A DNA stretch of 41,476 bases from Propionibacteriaceae bacterium (GCA_031272505.1 JAISTQ010000025.1:1-41476), one strand, 5' to 3'. Counted from the stretch's first letter, positions 1-10,990 are shown. The notes: generated from the sequence alone by a model not told the origin. Numbers and translations: made by a program.

Positions 1-342
1 ATGACGGTGTACGACAAGGCGGTGCTGGGCCGTCAAGCAGCGGAGTTGGGCTTCATCCGGGACACATATGAGAAGGTGCTCCGGCTGACGGACGTGCTCG
101 GGTTCATCAACACAGATCCACTGCTCCGAGACAGCTTGGCGCTCAAAGGCGGCACCGCGATCAAACTAGGCGCGGACCAAATAGATAAAGCCGCCAAAAC
201 CCTCAAACGGCTATCCAAGAAACTCCAAGCCGGAGGAGAACAACCACCGCAATTCCTCATGGTACTGGTCGGCCTCGGAACCTTCGCCCACCGCAGAGAA
301 GACGGCATCATCGTCGTCCCCATCGACACCCTCGGCCCCTAA
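1..342 (+). pseudogene. Chimeric remnant: AbiEii-like toxin N-terminus fused to ATPase C-terminus
   Basis: This 113-residue frame reads as two unrelated halves. Residues 1 to about 56 resemble the start of AbiEii/AbiGii-type nucleotidyltransferase toxins, ending in the typical LALKGGTAI stretch that normally leads into the nucleotidyltransferase core. From about residue 57 the sequence instead resembles the extreme C-terminus of AAA/DUF4143-type ATPases, with the motifs FLMVL and HRREDGIIVVPIDTLGP. The join falls at IKLG, a string plausible for both parents (GGTAI.L in the toxin, EIKLG in the ATPase). The catalytic residues of the toxin and the Walker motifs of the ATPase are all missing, so neither activity is expected. 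The frame opens at the first base, so the true start could lie outside. The family assignments are from memory of the motifs; the fusion reading is inference. Confidence 0.6.
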
Positions 343-345
343 CCG

Positions 346-440
346 AGTGAGTGAACAGGCTTGCCGCGCCAGCGGCACCGGGGGCCCGCGGGGGTCGTCC
401 CCCGCGTGTAACTAAGGATGAATAGGTCTTGCGAAGCAAG
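346..440. repeat. 95-bp hairpin-rich direct repeat, copy 1
   Basis: This stretch is repeated without a mismatch at 493-587. Each copy holds three perfect inverted repeats: TGCCGC/GCGGCA with a 4-base loop, CGCGGGGG/CCCCCGCG with the loop TCGT, and CTTGC/GCAAG with the loop GAA. It begins four bases after the stop of the chimeric remnant. No T-tract follows the strong middle hairpin, so it is not a classical terminator. It may be a dispersed intergenic or MITE-like element. Confidence 0.85.
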
Positions 441-492
441 CATGAAGAAGAAGAGAGACGGCGGCTGCGCGCGCGCCTTCGGGGGGGGCAGT

Positions 493-587
493 AGTGAGTG
501 AACAGGCTTGCCGCGCCAGCGGCACCGGGGGCCCGCGGGGGTCGTCCCCCGCGTGTAACTAAGGATGAATAGGTCTTGCGAAGCAAG
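493..587. repeat. 95-bp hairpin-rich direct repeat, copy 2
   Basis: This is an exact second copy of 346-440, separated from it by 52 bp of G-rich, low-complexity spacer. It lies 20 bp from the 3' end of the leftward tRNA-Ile gene. The same three hairpins are present. The offset between copies is 147 bp throughout. Confidence 0.85.
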
Positions 588-607
588 ACACAGTACCCCT
601 GAATCCG

Positions 608-681
608 TGGGCCCAGCTGGACTTGAACCAGCGACCTCTGCCTTATCAGGGCAGCGCTCTAACCGTCTGAGCTATGGGCCC
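608..681 (-). tRNA. tRNA-Ile (anticodon GAU)
   Basis: The minus strand folds as a complete 74-nt cloverleaf: a 7-bp acceptor stem GGGCCCA/TGGGCCC with discriminator A, a 4-bp D stem GCTC/GAGC, a 5-bp anticodon stem CTGCC/GGCAG around CTGATAA, and a 5-bp T stem GCTGG/CCAGC with loop TTCAAGT. The anticodon GAT reads AUC/AUU isoleucine codons. The CCA end is not encoded. A tRNA-Ile downstream of gyrA is the usual actinobacterial arrangement. The accessory-looking sequence at 1-600 begins just beyond its 3' end. Confidence 0.97.
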
Positions 682-738
682 GTCTTTGGTGACCGAAGGA
701 CAAGGCTACCGGATTTGTGGCGAGAACACCAGTTGCGT

Positions 739-1671
739 TTACTTATCAGACAAAGTGATCTCGATGCCGCCGATCACGTTGGAGGCCAAGTTGTACAGGA
801 AAGCGGCGATGGTGCCCAGGGCGGTGAAGATCACCACGGAGACGGCGGCCAGGATGGCGGCCGCGCCGAAGACCTGATCGTCGGAAATGTAATCCTGGAT
901 GCGCCACGGGGTGGTGTCCGTCGGGTTGGAGACGACGGGGGCGACGGCCTCGTTGAGCGAATCGAAGATGCCGGAGGCGGCGATCACATTCCAGGTGGCC
1001 CAGATGGCGACGAAAGTGATTACGCCCAGCGCGATGGAGAACATGAAGGACGTCTTCATCACCGACCACGGATCGAATTTGGCGACCCGAAGCCGGGCTT
1101 TGCGCGGCTTGCGGCGCTTCTTCTTGCCGGCGGCCGGAAGAGTGGTGGTGGCTTCTCCTTCGGCGGCGGTGGCTGCGGTGGCTGCGGCGGCAGCGGCGGC
1201 GGCAGCGCCTATCGCCGGGGCGGCGGGCAGCACCGGGGCCTCGAAGGCTGGCACGGGTACCGGGACGGCGGCGGTGGCGGCCGGTTCGTCAACGAAAGTG
1301 TCTGCTGGCGGCTCGGCTTCCGGCTCGGGCTGCGCCTTCGGCTCCGGGAAGCGTTCGATGGTGGCGTCCCCGTCGTAATCCGGAGGGGTGAGCGGCTCCG
1401 GCTCGGCGGCCGGCTCTTCGACTTCCACCTCGGCTTCGGCGGGCGGCGGCGGCGGTGGAGGTGGCGGCGGTACTTCGCCAAAAGCCGGCGGTTTGGGCAG
1501 CTTCGGCCCGGCGGGCTTCTTCGGCACCCGCTTCTTCACCCCGCCGGTGGGGAACGAACCGTCAGCGGGGATGCGCGGAATGCGGACTACCGTGTCCTCC
1601 AGCCCGGTACCCGCCTCATCGTCTGCGGCGCCCTCAACTTGCCATTCGACGCTTTCGGAATCGTCAGCCAC
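739..1671 (-). CDS. DUF3566 domain membrane protein (Rv0007-like)
   Basis: The protein has 310 residues. A long disordered, acidic, proline- and alanine-rich N-terminal part contains a run of ten prolines and a run of about nine alanines. The C-terminal third begins near [18 protein letters not shown] and carries two hydrophobic membrane segments with the signature of the DUF3566 family, which sits beside gyrA in many actinobacteria. The start is a GTG preceded by AGGAGG and lies inside the end of gyrA (8-nt overlap), so translation is probably coupled. The protein is expected in the cytoplasmic membrane with a large cytoplasmic tail. A role in envelope or division is known only by association in mycobacteria; nothing here proves it. 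The proline run should make translation depend on EF-P. Confidence 0.9.
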   Translation of the reverse strand: MADDSESVEWQVEGAADDEAGTGLEDTVVRIPRIPADGSFPTGGVKKRVPKKPAGPKLPKPPAFGEVPPPPPPPPPPAEAEVEVEEPAAEPEPLTPPDYDGDATIERFPEPKAQPEPEAEPPADTFVDEPAATAAVPVPVPAFEAPVLPAAPAIGAAAAAAAAATAATAAEGEATTTLPAAGKKKRRKPRKARLRVAKFDPWSVMKTSFMFSIALGVITFVAIWATWNVIAASGIFDSLNEAVAPVVSNPTDTTPWRIQDYISDDQVFGAAAILAAVSVVIFTALGTIAAFLYNLASNVIGGIEITLSDK

Positions 1672-4264
1672 GCTGCTCCTCCTGCTCGGATGTTTGCGCT
1701 TCGTCCCCTAACCCTATCTCATCGCCAGCCATCTCACGCTCCGGATTCAAGGCTATGGCGGAGACCGCGTCGTCCTCGGCGACAGCGACAAATTTGACGC
1801 CCATGGTGTCCCGTCCGGTGGCCGACACGTCCGCCACCGCCGAGCGGATGATCTGCCCGGAGGCTTTCATGGCGATCACCTCGTCCGTCTCGGAAACCAC
1901 CAGCCCGCCGACCAGCGACCCGCGGGTGTCCACCAGCTTCATCGCCTTGATGCCGATTCCGCCGCGGCCTTGGATTCGGTATTCGGAAACCCGGGTGCGT
2001 TTCGCGAAACCGCCGTCGGTGACCGTGAAGACGAAGAGATCATCCTCGGCGGCGTCGTGGGCGATCACCGTCAGGGAGAGCAGCTCGTCCCCGGCGCGGA
2101 ACTTCATCCCGGTGACGCCCGAGGTGGCCCGGCCCATCGGCCGCAACTGCGCGTCGTCAGCGGCGAAGCGGATCGCCTGGCCTTTGCGGGAGATGAGCAG
2201 CACGTCGTCAATCGGATTGCACAGCGCCGCCCCGATCAACTCGTCGCCCTCGTCGCGGAAATTGATGGCGATCACACCCGCCTGCCGTGGCGAATCGTAA
2301 GCCTTCAAGGCCGTCTTCTTCACCAGCCCGGCCTTGGTGGCGAGCAGCAGATAGGGGGCGTCGTCATACGACTTCAGCGTCAACACCTGCGCGATGCGTT
2401 CCTCGGGCTGGAAGTTGAGCAGCCCGGCCACATGCGAGCCTTTCGCGTCCCGCCCGGCCTCGGGCAGCATCCATACTTTGGTGCGGTACACCCGGCCCAG
2501 ATTCGTGAAGAACAGGATCCAGTTGTGGTTGGTGGCGGTGAATAGCTGATCCACCTCGTCGTCGGTTCGCAAAGCCGCCCCTTTGACGCCCTTGCCGCCG
2601 CGTTTCTGGGTGCGGTACGAATCCGAACGGGTGCGCTTCGCATAGCCGCCCTGGGTGATGGTGACCACCATTTCGTCGTCGGGGATCAGATCCTCGTCCT
2701 CCATCGAGCCTTCGGCGGCGACAATCTGGGTGCGGCGCTCCTGGCCGTACTTGTCCACGATCTCGGCAAGCTCGGTGGAGACGATGCTGCGCTGCCTCTC
2801 GGGCTTGGCCAGAATGTCCTTCAAATCGGCGATCTGCTCTTCCATCTTGGCCAGCCGATCCCGGATCACCTGCGAATCCATCGCGGTGAGCCTGCGCAAC
2901 TGGGTGTCCAGGATGTAGTTCGCCTGCACCTCGTCAATCTCCAGGCGTTCCATCAGCTTGGCGCGGGCCAGATCGGCGTTCTTGGAGCCGCGGATGATGG
3001 CGATCGTCTCGTCGAGATTGTCGAGCGCCTTGACCAGCCCGCGATCCAGATGCGCGCGCTTCTCGGCCTCGTCCAGCCGGAATTGGGTGCGGCGGCGGAT
3101 GACTTCGAGCTGGTGGCGAATCCAGTAGCGGATGAACTGGTCGAGCCGCAGCACGCGCGGCACCTCGTCCACCAGGGCGAGCATGTTGCAGCCGAAAGTG
3201 TCTTGCAACTGGGTGTGCTTGTAGAGGTTGTTCAGCACCACGCGCGGCTGGGCGTCCCGCTTCAGCACGACCACCAGCCGTTGGCCGGTACGCGAGGACG
3301 AGTCGTCGCGCAGATCGGCGATGCCGGTGAGCTTCCCGGCCTTCACCAGCTCGGCGATGCGGGCGGCGAGATTGTCCGGGTTGCACATGTACGGCAGCTC
3401 TTTGGCCACCAGCAGGGTACGCCCGGATTTGTCTTCCTCAATGTCGACGACGGCGCGCATCACCACCGAGCCGCGGCCGGTGCGATACGCCTCCTCGATG
3501 CCTTTGCGGCCCACGATCAACGCCCCATTGGGGAAATCCGGCCCGGAAATCCGCTCGATGGCCGCCTCCAGCACCTCTTCGCGGGTGGCTTCCGGATGCG
3601 CCAGCACCCACTGGCAGGCGTCGGCGACTTCGCGCAGGTTGTGCGTGGGAATGTTGGTGGCCATGCCGACGGCGATGCCCGTCGACCCGTTCACCAGCAG
3701 ATTCGGGAAGCGCGCCGGCAGCACCACCGGCTCCACGTCCTTGTTGTCGTAGTTCGGGATGAAATCGACGGTGTCCTCGTTGATGTCGCGCACCATCTCC
3801 ATCGACAGCGGCGCCATCTTGCATTCGGTGTATCGCATCGCGGCGGCCGGATCGTTGCCCGGCGAGCCGAAGTTTCCCTGCCCGGACACCAGCGGGGCGC
3901 GCATCACCCATTTCTGCGCCAAACGCACCAAGGTGTCATAGATCGCCGAATCGCCGTGCGGGTGGAAACGGCCCATCACGTCACCGACGATGCGCGAGCA
4001 CTTGTTCCAGCCGCGATCCGGGCGATACCCGCCGTCATACATCGCGAACAGCACCCGGCGGTGCACCGGTTTGAGGCCGTCCCGCACATCGGGCAGGGCG
4101 CGGCCCACGATCACGCTCATCGCATAGTCGAGATAGGAGCGGCGCAGCTCGTTGTTCAAATCGATCGGGTCGACTTTGGCTTCCTTGGCCTCCAAGGTGA
4201 CGGTGCCTTCCACCTCGACCTCGTCAAGCTCGGCGTTTTCTTCCTCGGGAATCTGATCACTCAT
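1664..4264 (-). CDS. gyrA: DNA gyrase subunit A
   Basis: This 866-residue protein is the breakage-reunion subunit of gyrase, the ATP-driven enzyme that negatively supercoils DNA. Catalytic Tyr145 lies in [11 protein letters not shown]. The quinolone-determining region reads [11 protein letters not shown], with the sensitive-type Ser106 and Asp110. The C-terminal wrapping domain has a GyrA box, QKRGGKG, near residue 560, followed by the repeated beta-pinwheel blades. The N-terminus carries about 20 extra acidic residues before the usual core. ATG start 4264 follows AGGAG, which overlaps the gyrB stop; the two genes are 9 bp apart and clearly form an operon. The identity is certain from sequence; drug sensitivity is inferred from the two key residues only. 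Confidence 0.99.
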   Translation of the reverse strand: MSDQIPEEENAELDEVEVEGTVTLEAKEAKVDPIDLNNELRRSYLDYAMSVIVGRALPDVRDGLKPVHRRVLFAMYDGGYRPDRGWNKCSRIVGDVMGRFHPHGDSAIYDTLVRLAQKWVMRAPLVSGQGNFGSPGNDPAAAMRYTECKMAPLSMEMVRDINEDTVDFIPNYDNKDVEPVVLPARFPNLLVNGSTGIAVGMATNIPTHNLREVADACQWVLAHPEATREEVLEAAIERISGPDFPNGALIVGRKGIEEAYRTGRGSVVMRAVVDIEEDKSGRTLLVAKELPYMCNPDNLAARIAELVKAGKLTGIADLRDDSSSRTGQRLVVVLKRDAQPRVVLNNLYKHTQLQDTFGCNMLALVDEVPRVLRLDQFIRYWIRHQLEVIRRRTQFRLDEAEKRAHLDRGLVKALDNLDETIAIIRGSKNADLARAKLMERLEIDEVQANYILDTQLRRLTAMDSQVIRDRLAKMEEQIADLKDILAKPERQRSIVSTELAEIVDKYGQERRTQIVAAEGSMEDEDLIPDDEMVVTITQGGYAKRTRSDSYRTQKRGGKGVKGAALRTDDEVDQLFTATNHNWILFFTNLGRVYRTKVWMLPEAGRDAKGSHVAGLLNFQPEERIAQVLTLKSYDDAPYLLLATKAGLVKKTALKAYDSPRQAGVIAINFRDEGDELIGAALCNPIDDVLLISRKGQAIRFAADDAQLRPMGRATSGVTGMKFRAGDELLSLTVIAHDAAEDDLFVFTVTDGGFAKRTRVSEYRIQGRGGIGIKAMKLVDTRGSLVGGLVVSETDEVIAMKASGQIIRSAVADVSATGRDTMGVKFVAVAEDDAVSAIALNPEREMAGDEIGLGDEAQTSEQEEQRG

Positions 4265-4273
4265 CTGCTACTC

Positions 4274-6256
<1,983 letters not shown>

Positions 6257-6369
6257 TACTCTCCTAAGGCTAAAAATCGCGTGCAACGCAACTGGTTAAG
6301 TGTACCGCGAAGGGGGGCAATTTGACGGGAATTGCGCCTCCGCGCAGCCCTGCCGCAAAACCTGGTTTT

Positions 6370-6828
6370 TCAGCCGTAGGTGTCCCGCGGCCCGCGGCCC
6401 GGCACCGACCGCTTACCGTGCTTCCAGGAGGGGGCTTTCGGCCCGAGCACTTCCACCCTGGTCACGCTGCCCTGGCCGAGCTTGTCGTTCAAGATGGCCA
6501 CCAGCTGGTGGGCGATCTGCCGCAAGCTGGTCGCCCACGCGGTCGATTCGGCCCGGACGGTCAACACGCCGTCGGCGTATGCCTCCGGTTTGGAGTGCTC
6601 GGCGTTCGCCGGCCCCACCAACGCCGCCCAATCCGAAAGCAACGCCCGCACACTCAACTGCTCGTCCCAGCCTTCCTCGAAGGCCACCGCCGTCAGCACC
6701 TCCGCGATTGGCTGAATCCCACTCGATCCGCCCGTCCGCCGCCGCTTCTTCGGCGCCCGCTGCGCGGCCCGCGCCGCCACCGCCCGCGCCACCTCCAGGC
6801 CCTGCTCGTCGTGCGGCGTCTCACTCAT
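6370..6828 (-). CDS. dciA: DciA-family protein (DUF721), helicase-loading factor
   Basis: The protein has 152 residues. The central DUF721 core shows W..LVGPANAEHSKPEAYADG, then L.VRAESTAWATSLRQI and V.RVEVLGP, as in the DciA family. DciA proteins deliver or assist the replicative helicase DnaB in bacteria that lack DnaC/DnaI loaders. The N-terminal 40 residues are basic and likely disordered. The ATG at 6828 overlaps the recF stop by 8 nt, so dciA is translated as part of the dnaN-recF-dciA run. Position beside recF and gyrB is the conserved actinobacterial location. The DciA role is known for the family; here it is inferred by homology. Confidence 0.9.
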   Translation of the reverse strand: MSETPHDEQGLEVARAVAARAAQRAPKKRRRTGGSSGIQPIAEVLTAVAFEEGWDEQLSVRALLSDWAALVGPANAEHSKPEAYADGVLTVRAESTAWATSLRQIAHQLVAILNDKLGQGSVTRVEVLGPKAPSWKHGKRSVPGRGPRDTYG

Positions 6829-7960
6829 GGCTAAATCCTACGGACGGGCCGTCTGGCTGCAAAACCACGGAGCCGGTGGTGACGCGGAAGCGGGCCCCGT
6901 CGAGTTGCGCGGGAACATCGCGGGGGACGGCGGCGGTGACCAGTACCTGCTCAGCGCTGAGGGCGGCCTCGGCGAGCCGGGTGCGGCGGGTTTCGTCCAG
7001 CTCGGCGAAAACGTCGTCAAGCAGCAGCACGGGTTCCAAGCCGTCGGCGCGCAGCAGCGCGAAGGCGGAGAGTTTCAACGCCAGCGCATACGACCACGAT
7101 TCGCCGTGGGAGGCGTAGCCTTTGGCGGGGAAGCCGTCCAGCAGCAGCTCCAGGTCGTCGCGGTGCGGGCCCACCAGCGTCAGGCCGCGGGCCAGCTCCT
7201 CGCGGCGGCGTTCCCGCATCCGCGCCAAGATCGCCTGCCGATAGTCGGGCTCCTCGCCCAGATAACTGCTCTTGTAGTTGACGGTGGCAGCCGCCTCCCC
7301 AGGGGCGATCTGCCGGTAGGCCGCCTCCAGCAGCGGCGTCAAACCAGCCAACGTGTCCAGCCGGGCGGCCAGCAGCTCGGCGCCGAAGCCGGCCACCGCG
7401 TCGTCCCAGATTTCCAACTGCCCGCCGCCGTCCCCACCATGTTCGGCCAGCGACCTGAGCAACTGGGTGCGCTGCTTCACCGCCCGCTCGTAATCCGCTT
7501 TCACACCCGCGATCCGCGGGGTGCGCAAAATGGCCAACTCGTCGATGAACCGGCGCCGGTCATCCGGATCGCCCTTCACCAACGCCAGGTGTTCGGGGGC
7601 GAACAGCACCACCCGCAGCGATCCGATCAGATCGCGCACCCGCCGCTGCGGGGTTTTGTTGACGTAGGCGCGGTTCGCCTTGCCGAGGTTGATGTCGACC
7701 TGGATCTGCAGCTTGCGCTCATCTTCGAGCCCAGCCTGCACCTGGGCTTTCACCACCGCCTGCTCGGCGCCTTTGCGGATCAGCAGGGCGTCCTGGCCCA
7801 CCCGGTGCGAACCCAACGTGGCCAGGTAGCCGACCGCCTCCAGCAGATTCGTCTTCCCTTGGCCGTTGTCGCCCAGAAAGACGCTGATCCCGGCGGGCAG
7901 CGTCAACTGCAAACTCGCATAGGAGCGAAAATCCTGTAAGGCCAGATCGGTGATCAGCAT
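6821..7960 (-). CDS. recF: DNA replication and repair protein RecF
   Basis: This 379-residue SMC-like ABC ATPase loads RecA at single-strand gaps with RecO and RecR. Walker A is GDNGQGKTN (residues 30-38), after FRSYASL, and Walker B is PVLLLDDVFAELD near residue 315. The length is normal for the family. The start codon shares one base with the dnaN stop (TAATG) and the stop overlaps dciA by 8 nt, so dnaN, recF and dciA are tightly coupled. Co-transcription with the sliding clamp is the classical order. Confidence 0.98.
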   Translation of the reverse strand: MLITDLALQDFRSYASLQLTLPAGISVFLGDNGQGKTNLLEAVGYLATLGSHRVGQDALLIRKGAEQAVVKAQVQAGLEDERKLQIQVDINLGKANRAYVNKTPQRRVRDLIGSLRVVLFAPEHLALVKGDPDDRRRFIDELAILRTPRIAGVKADYERAVKQRTQLLRSLAEHGGDGGGQLEIWDDAVAGFGAELLAARLDTLAGLTPLLEAAYRQIAPGEAAATVNYKSSYLGEEPDYRQAILARMRERRREELARGLTLVGPHRDDLELLLDGFPAKGYASHGESWSYALALKLSAFALLRADGLEPVLLLDDVFAELDETRRTRLAEAALSAEQVLVTAAVPRDVPAQLDGARFRVTTGSVVLQPDGPSVGFSHE

Positions 7961-9129
7961 TATTCCGGTTGCACCGGCAGCCGCATCAACATGATGACGT
8001 GCCGATATCCGGGCACCTCTTCGCCGTCAATCTCCTCGATTTGGGTGATCACGCAGGGCTTGCCCGGCTGGGTGAACGAGAAGTTCACATACGGGGTTTC
8101 GACCACGCTCAGCGCATCGTGCAGATACGCCGGGTTGAAGCCCGCCTGGACGATGGAAAGGCCATCGCCGACCTTATCCTCGACGACCGCCTCCAGCGTC
8201 TCGATCGCGTACGCGGTGTCGCCGGTGGCCGCCTCCAAGGTGATCGCCCCAAAGTCGATGAGCATCCGCATCGAGGTGTTCCGCTCCGCCACCAGCCCGA
8301 CGCGCTTCACCGCGGCCATCAGCTCGGCGGTGTTCGCCCGCACCGTCACCAGCGGGGTGATTTCCATCAGGTGGCGCAACTTGGGGAAGTCGCCGTCAAG
8401 CAGCCGCGTCGTCACCTCGAAGGTGGCGTCTTCGCCCCGCTTGCCGTGCAGGCCGATGATCCCGTCGCCCATGGCTTCCGCCGCCAGCGAGATCGTCAGC
8501 AGATCGCTCGCCGAAAGTGATTTCGCCGCATCCAGCAGCGTCTTCGCCGGCACCAACGCCGCCACCTCTTCGCGCACGTTCGCGTTCCAGGGCAGCTCCC
8601 GCAGCGCCATCCGGTAGCGATCCGTCGCCAACAGCGCCATCTGCTCCGACGAGATCTCCATCCGCACCCCGGTGAAGATCGGCAGCAGCTCGTCGCGGCC
8701 GGCCGCCACCACCACCTGCGTCAACGCGCTGGCGAACTCTTCCGCGGTGACCGTGCCCGCCGCCTCCGGCAGCTGCGGCAACGCCGGATATTCGTCCGTC
8801 GGCATCGTCTGCAGGGTGAAGCTGGCCTTCCCACACACCAACTCGGCCGCGTTCTCCCCCACCGTGAACTCCACCTTCATCTTCGGCAGCGAACGGGCGA
8901 TCTCGGCGAGCAGCTTGCCGCTCACCAGCGTCTCCCCTTGGCGCTCCACGGCCGCCGGAACCACCACCCTTGCGGAAGTCTCGTAATCGAAACTCTCAAA
9001 AACCACCTGGTCTTTGGTGACGCTGATCTTGATGCCAGACAGGATGGGCACGCTGGGACGGGTCGGGAGGCTCCGGGCCACCCAAGCCACCGCTTCGGCC
9101 AGCACGTCGCGCTCAATAACGAACTTCAT
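7960..9129 (-). CDS. dnaN: DNA polymerase III beta subunit (sliding clamp)
   Basis: The protein has 389 residues and forms the dimeric clamp that tethers DNA polymerase III. Three consecutive clamp-type domains are recognisable, with SVPILSGI in domain 1, LPIFTGVRME in the middle domain and the C-terminal HVIMLMRLP. The ATG at 9129 is chosen because GGAG stands 6 bp upstream and the protein then begins MKFVIERDVL, the normal family start; a longer in-frame reading would add 23 unrelated residues coded by origin DNA. It is the first gene left of oriC and heads the dnaN-recF-dciA run. A possible -10 TATCAT lies at 9155-9160 on the minus strand. Confidence 0.98.
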   Translation of the reverse strand: MKFVIERDVLAEAVAWVARSLPTRPSVPILSGIKISVTKDQVVFESFDYETSARVVVPAAVERQGETLVSGKLLAEIARSLPKMKVEFTVGENAAELVCGKASFTLQTMPTDEYPALPQLPEAAGTVTAEEFASALTQVVVAAGRDELLPIFTGVRMEISSEQMALLATDRYRMALRELPWNANVREEVAALVPAKTLLDAAKSLSASDLLTISLAAEAMGDGIIGLHGKRGEDATFEVTTRLLDGDFPKLRHLMEITPLVTVRANTAELMAAVKRVGLVAERNTSMRMLIDFGAITLEAATGDTAYAIETLEAVVEDKVGDGLSIVQAGFNPAYLHDALSVVETPYVNFSFTQPGKPCVITQIEEIDGEEVPGYRHVIMLMRLPVQPE

Positions 9130-9460
9130 CTCGTCTCCTTTTACACTCAGCAAAATGATACCGCCCAGCACCTGCCTAGGTGGGCAAGAACCAAACACCT
9201 GGCCAAGGCTACTTAGGATCTTCTGTTAAATATCAATTTCGTAGTAGTAGTAGGGGCTGTGGAAACTGTGGATAAGTGGCGTTTGCCCTTGTCAGGAGGC
9301 GAAAATCGATGCTTCGGCGGCTGTGGAAAGTGTTGGGAAAACTCGGACACTTGTCAGACTTGAGGTGCCACTGTGAAAGAAATCCACAAGTTTGGGGAGT
9401 TTTCCACAGAGTTATGCACAGATAGTGGGGAAAACTGCTGTGGGGCGGTCACGAAACGTT
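9130..9460. other. oriC: Chromosomal replication origin, oriC
   Basis: This is the 331-bp gap between dnaN and dnaA. It holds a perfect DnaA box TTATCCACA on the minus strand at 9267-9275, a tandem neighbour GTTTCCACA at 9258-9266, CTTTCCACA at 9322-9330 (minus), and, on the plus strand, AAATCCACA at 9380-9388, TTTTCCACA at 9400-9408 and TTATGCACA at 9412-9420. An AT-rich tract lies at about 9223-9242. Coding strands diverge from this region on the replication side, consistent with a bidirectional origin. Confidence 0.93.
9222..9275 (-). promoter_or_regulatory. Basal unwinding element: DnaA-box pair, G/C tract, DnaA-trios, AT-rich DUE
   Basis: Read on the minus strand from 9275, two DnaA boxes in tandem (TTATCCACA, GTTTCCACA) are followed by a short C-rich spacer, then four CTA triplets (complement of 3'-GAT-5' trios), then an AT-rich stretch containing AATTGATATTTAA. 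This matches the order of the basal unwinding system described for Bacillus subtilis, in which DnaA spreads from boxes onto the trio strand to open the duplex. Confidence 0.82.
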
Positions 9461-10828
9461 TCACCGGGCTGCCGAACGGATGCGTCCGGTGAGCTCCGTG
9501 ACCTGCTCATAGACCTCGATCCGTTCGGAAAGCAGCTTTTCAACCTTGTTGAAACCATGTAGCACGGTGGAGTGGTCGCGGTTGAAGGCGGTGCCGATCA
9601 CCGGGAGGGAGAGGTCGGTGAGCGCGCGGCACAGATACATGGCGACCTGCCGGGCCATCGCGATCGAGGCGGTGCGTTCGGGGCTGCGCAGCAGGTCGAT
9701 AGAAACGTCGTAGTAAGCCGAAACTTCGGCGAGGATGATCTCGGGGGTGATCAGCGACTGCAAGTCGGTGGGCAGCAGGTCGTGCAGCACCTGTTCGGCG
9801 AGCGAGAGGGTGATCTCCTGGTGCTGCAGCGAAGCGTAGGCGGTGACGCGGATCAGCGCGGCTTCCAGCTCGCGGATGTTGGAGGAGACGCGGCTGGCGA
9901 TGAACTGCAGCACGTCGTCCTTGGCGATCAGCCGTTCCTGTTCCACCTTCTTGCGCAGGATCGCGATGCGGGTCTCCAGCGACGGCGGCTGCACGTCGAC
10001 CAGCAGGCCGGAGGCGAAGCGGGAACGCAGCCGGGGCTCCAGCTCGGTGAGGTTTTTCGGCGGCCGGTCGCAGGTGATCACGATCTGCTTGTTCGACTCA
10101 TAGAGCGCGTTGAAGATGTGGAAAAACTCCTCCTGGGTCTGCTCGCGGCGTTCGATGAACTGGATGTCGTCGATGAGCAGCAGATCCACCTCTTCGCGGT
10201 AGCGGCGGCGGAAATCCACCATCTTGTTTTCCTGGATGGAGTTGATGAACTCGTTCATCATCTCCTCGGTGCTCACATATTTGACGCGCAGATCGTCCGA
10301 ATACTGCTGCACGTAGTGGCCGATAGCGTGCAGCAGATGCGTCTTGCCCAACCCCGAATCGCCATAGATCAGCAGCGGGTTGAAGGCGGCGCCCGGCGTC
10401 TCGGCGACGGCGATGGCGGACACGTTCGCGAACCGGTTCGATTCGCCGATCACGAAAGTCTCAAAAGTATATTTCGGGTTCAGTTTCGTCTCGATGCGGC
10501 GCAGCGGCTTCGACGAGTCGATCGGCGTGAAGTCGGCCGGATCGTCATGCTCGGCGACCACCTCGGCTTCGGGCAGAAATGGGTCGATGCCGATCCCGAG
10601 GCTGATGGGCATCTTGAAAAACTCCTGCAGGCAGGCTTCGATGCCGGTCCGGTGCCGCTGTTCCAGGCGGCGGCGGGTGAAGTCGTCCCGCACGTTGACG
10701 TAGTAGAGCGAGCCGTTGAACGAAATCGGCTGGGCCCGCGACACGAAGGTGAGGTCGTTGCCCGAGAACTGGGACAACACGAACCGCCACGCGTCGTGGA
10801 CTGCCTCATCAGCAAGCACTTCAGACAA
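9461..10828 (-). CDS. dnaA: Chromosomal replication initiator DnaA
   Basis: This 455-residue AAA+ initiator binds DnaA boxes and opens oriC. Domain I occupies about residues 1-85; domain II is very short (about 25 residues, against well over 100 in streptomycetes). Domain III has Walker [10 protein letters not shown] (156-164), Walker [10 protein letters not shown] and the sensor region. Domain IV ends with the DNA-binding signature [12 protein letters not shown]. The start is a TTG at 10828, chosen because AGGAGGAG lies directly upstream and the product then begins [10 protein letters not shown]. The gene is transcribed toward oriC. Its promoter carries a DnaA box, so autoregulation is likely. 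Confidence 0.98.
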   Translation of the reverse strand: MSEVLADEAVHDAWRFVLSQFSGNDLTFVSRAQPISFNGSLYYVNVRDDFTRRRLEQRHRTGIEACLQEFFKMPISLGIGIDPFLPEAEVVAEHDDPADFTPIDSSKPLRRIETKLNPKYTFETFVIGESNRFANVSAIAVAETPGAAFNPLLIYGDSGLGKTHLLHAIGHYVQQYSDDLRVKYVSTEEMMNEFINSIQENKMVDFRRRYREEVDLLLIDDIQFIERREQTQEEFFHIFNALYESNKQIVITCDRPPKNLTELEPRLRSRFASGLLVDVQPPSLETRIAILRKKVEQERLIAKDDVLQFIASRVSSNIRELEAALIRVTAYASLQHQEITLSLAEQVLHDLLPTDLQSLITPEIILAEVSAYYDVSIDLLRSPERTASIAMARQVAMYLCRALTDLSLPVIGTAFNRDHSTVLHGFNKVEKLLSERIEVYEQVTELTGRIRSAAR

Positions 10829-10863
10829 CTACTCCTCCTGGAGATTCCCCTGCGCCCCCTACC

Positions 10864-10899
10864 TGTGGATAACTTAGTGGTTGACGCCGATCACCGCAA
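10864..10899 (-). promoter_or_regulatory. dnaA promoter with overlapping DnaA box
   Basis: On the minus strand TTGCGG (10899-10894) is followed after 17 bp by TAAGTT (10876-10871), a reasonable sigma-70-type promoter 35 bp before the TTG start. A perfect DnaA box TTATCCACA (10872-10864) overlaps the end of the -10, so DnaA binding would block the promoter. Repression of dnaA by DnaA is a known theme; here it is inferred from position. Confidence 0.6.
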
Positions 10900-10932
10900 A
10901 TAATCTCAGCAAGTTGGCATCCTGATCGGCGT
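10884..10932. repeat. 10-bp inverted repeat flanking 29 bp in the dnaA-rpmH gap
   Basis: ACGCCGATCA at 10884-10893 is perfectly inverted as TGATCGGCGT at 10923-10932. The left arm lies between the -35 and -10 of the proposed dnaA promoter. It could be a looped operator for a regulator of dnaA; no binding protein can be named. Confidence 0.5.
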
Positions 10933-10990
10933 GTCGCCTTTACAAGAGTGCCTCAGGCGTCCAAACAGGTCGTCGAATCTGGCATTGGAC

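Noticed and set aside
346..440. Middle hairpin of the repeat as rho-independent terminator of the tRNA or the remnant
   Set aside because: There is no T-tract on either side.
308..586. Minus-strand frame with an internally repeated protein sequence
   Set aside because: The repetition is only the 95-bp DNA repeat read in one frame; there is no ribosome-binding site and no family.
346..587. Repeat pair considered as a CRISPR array
   Set aside because: Only two repeats of 95 bp, far too long, with one G-rich spacer and no cas genes nearby.
3935..3970. Possible quinolone-resistance change in GyrA
   Set aside because: The key positions are Ser106 and Asp110, the sensitive-type residues.
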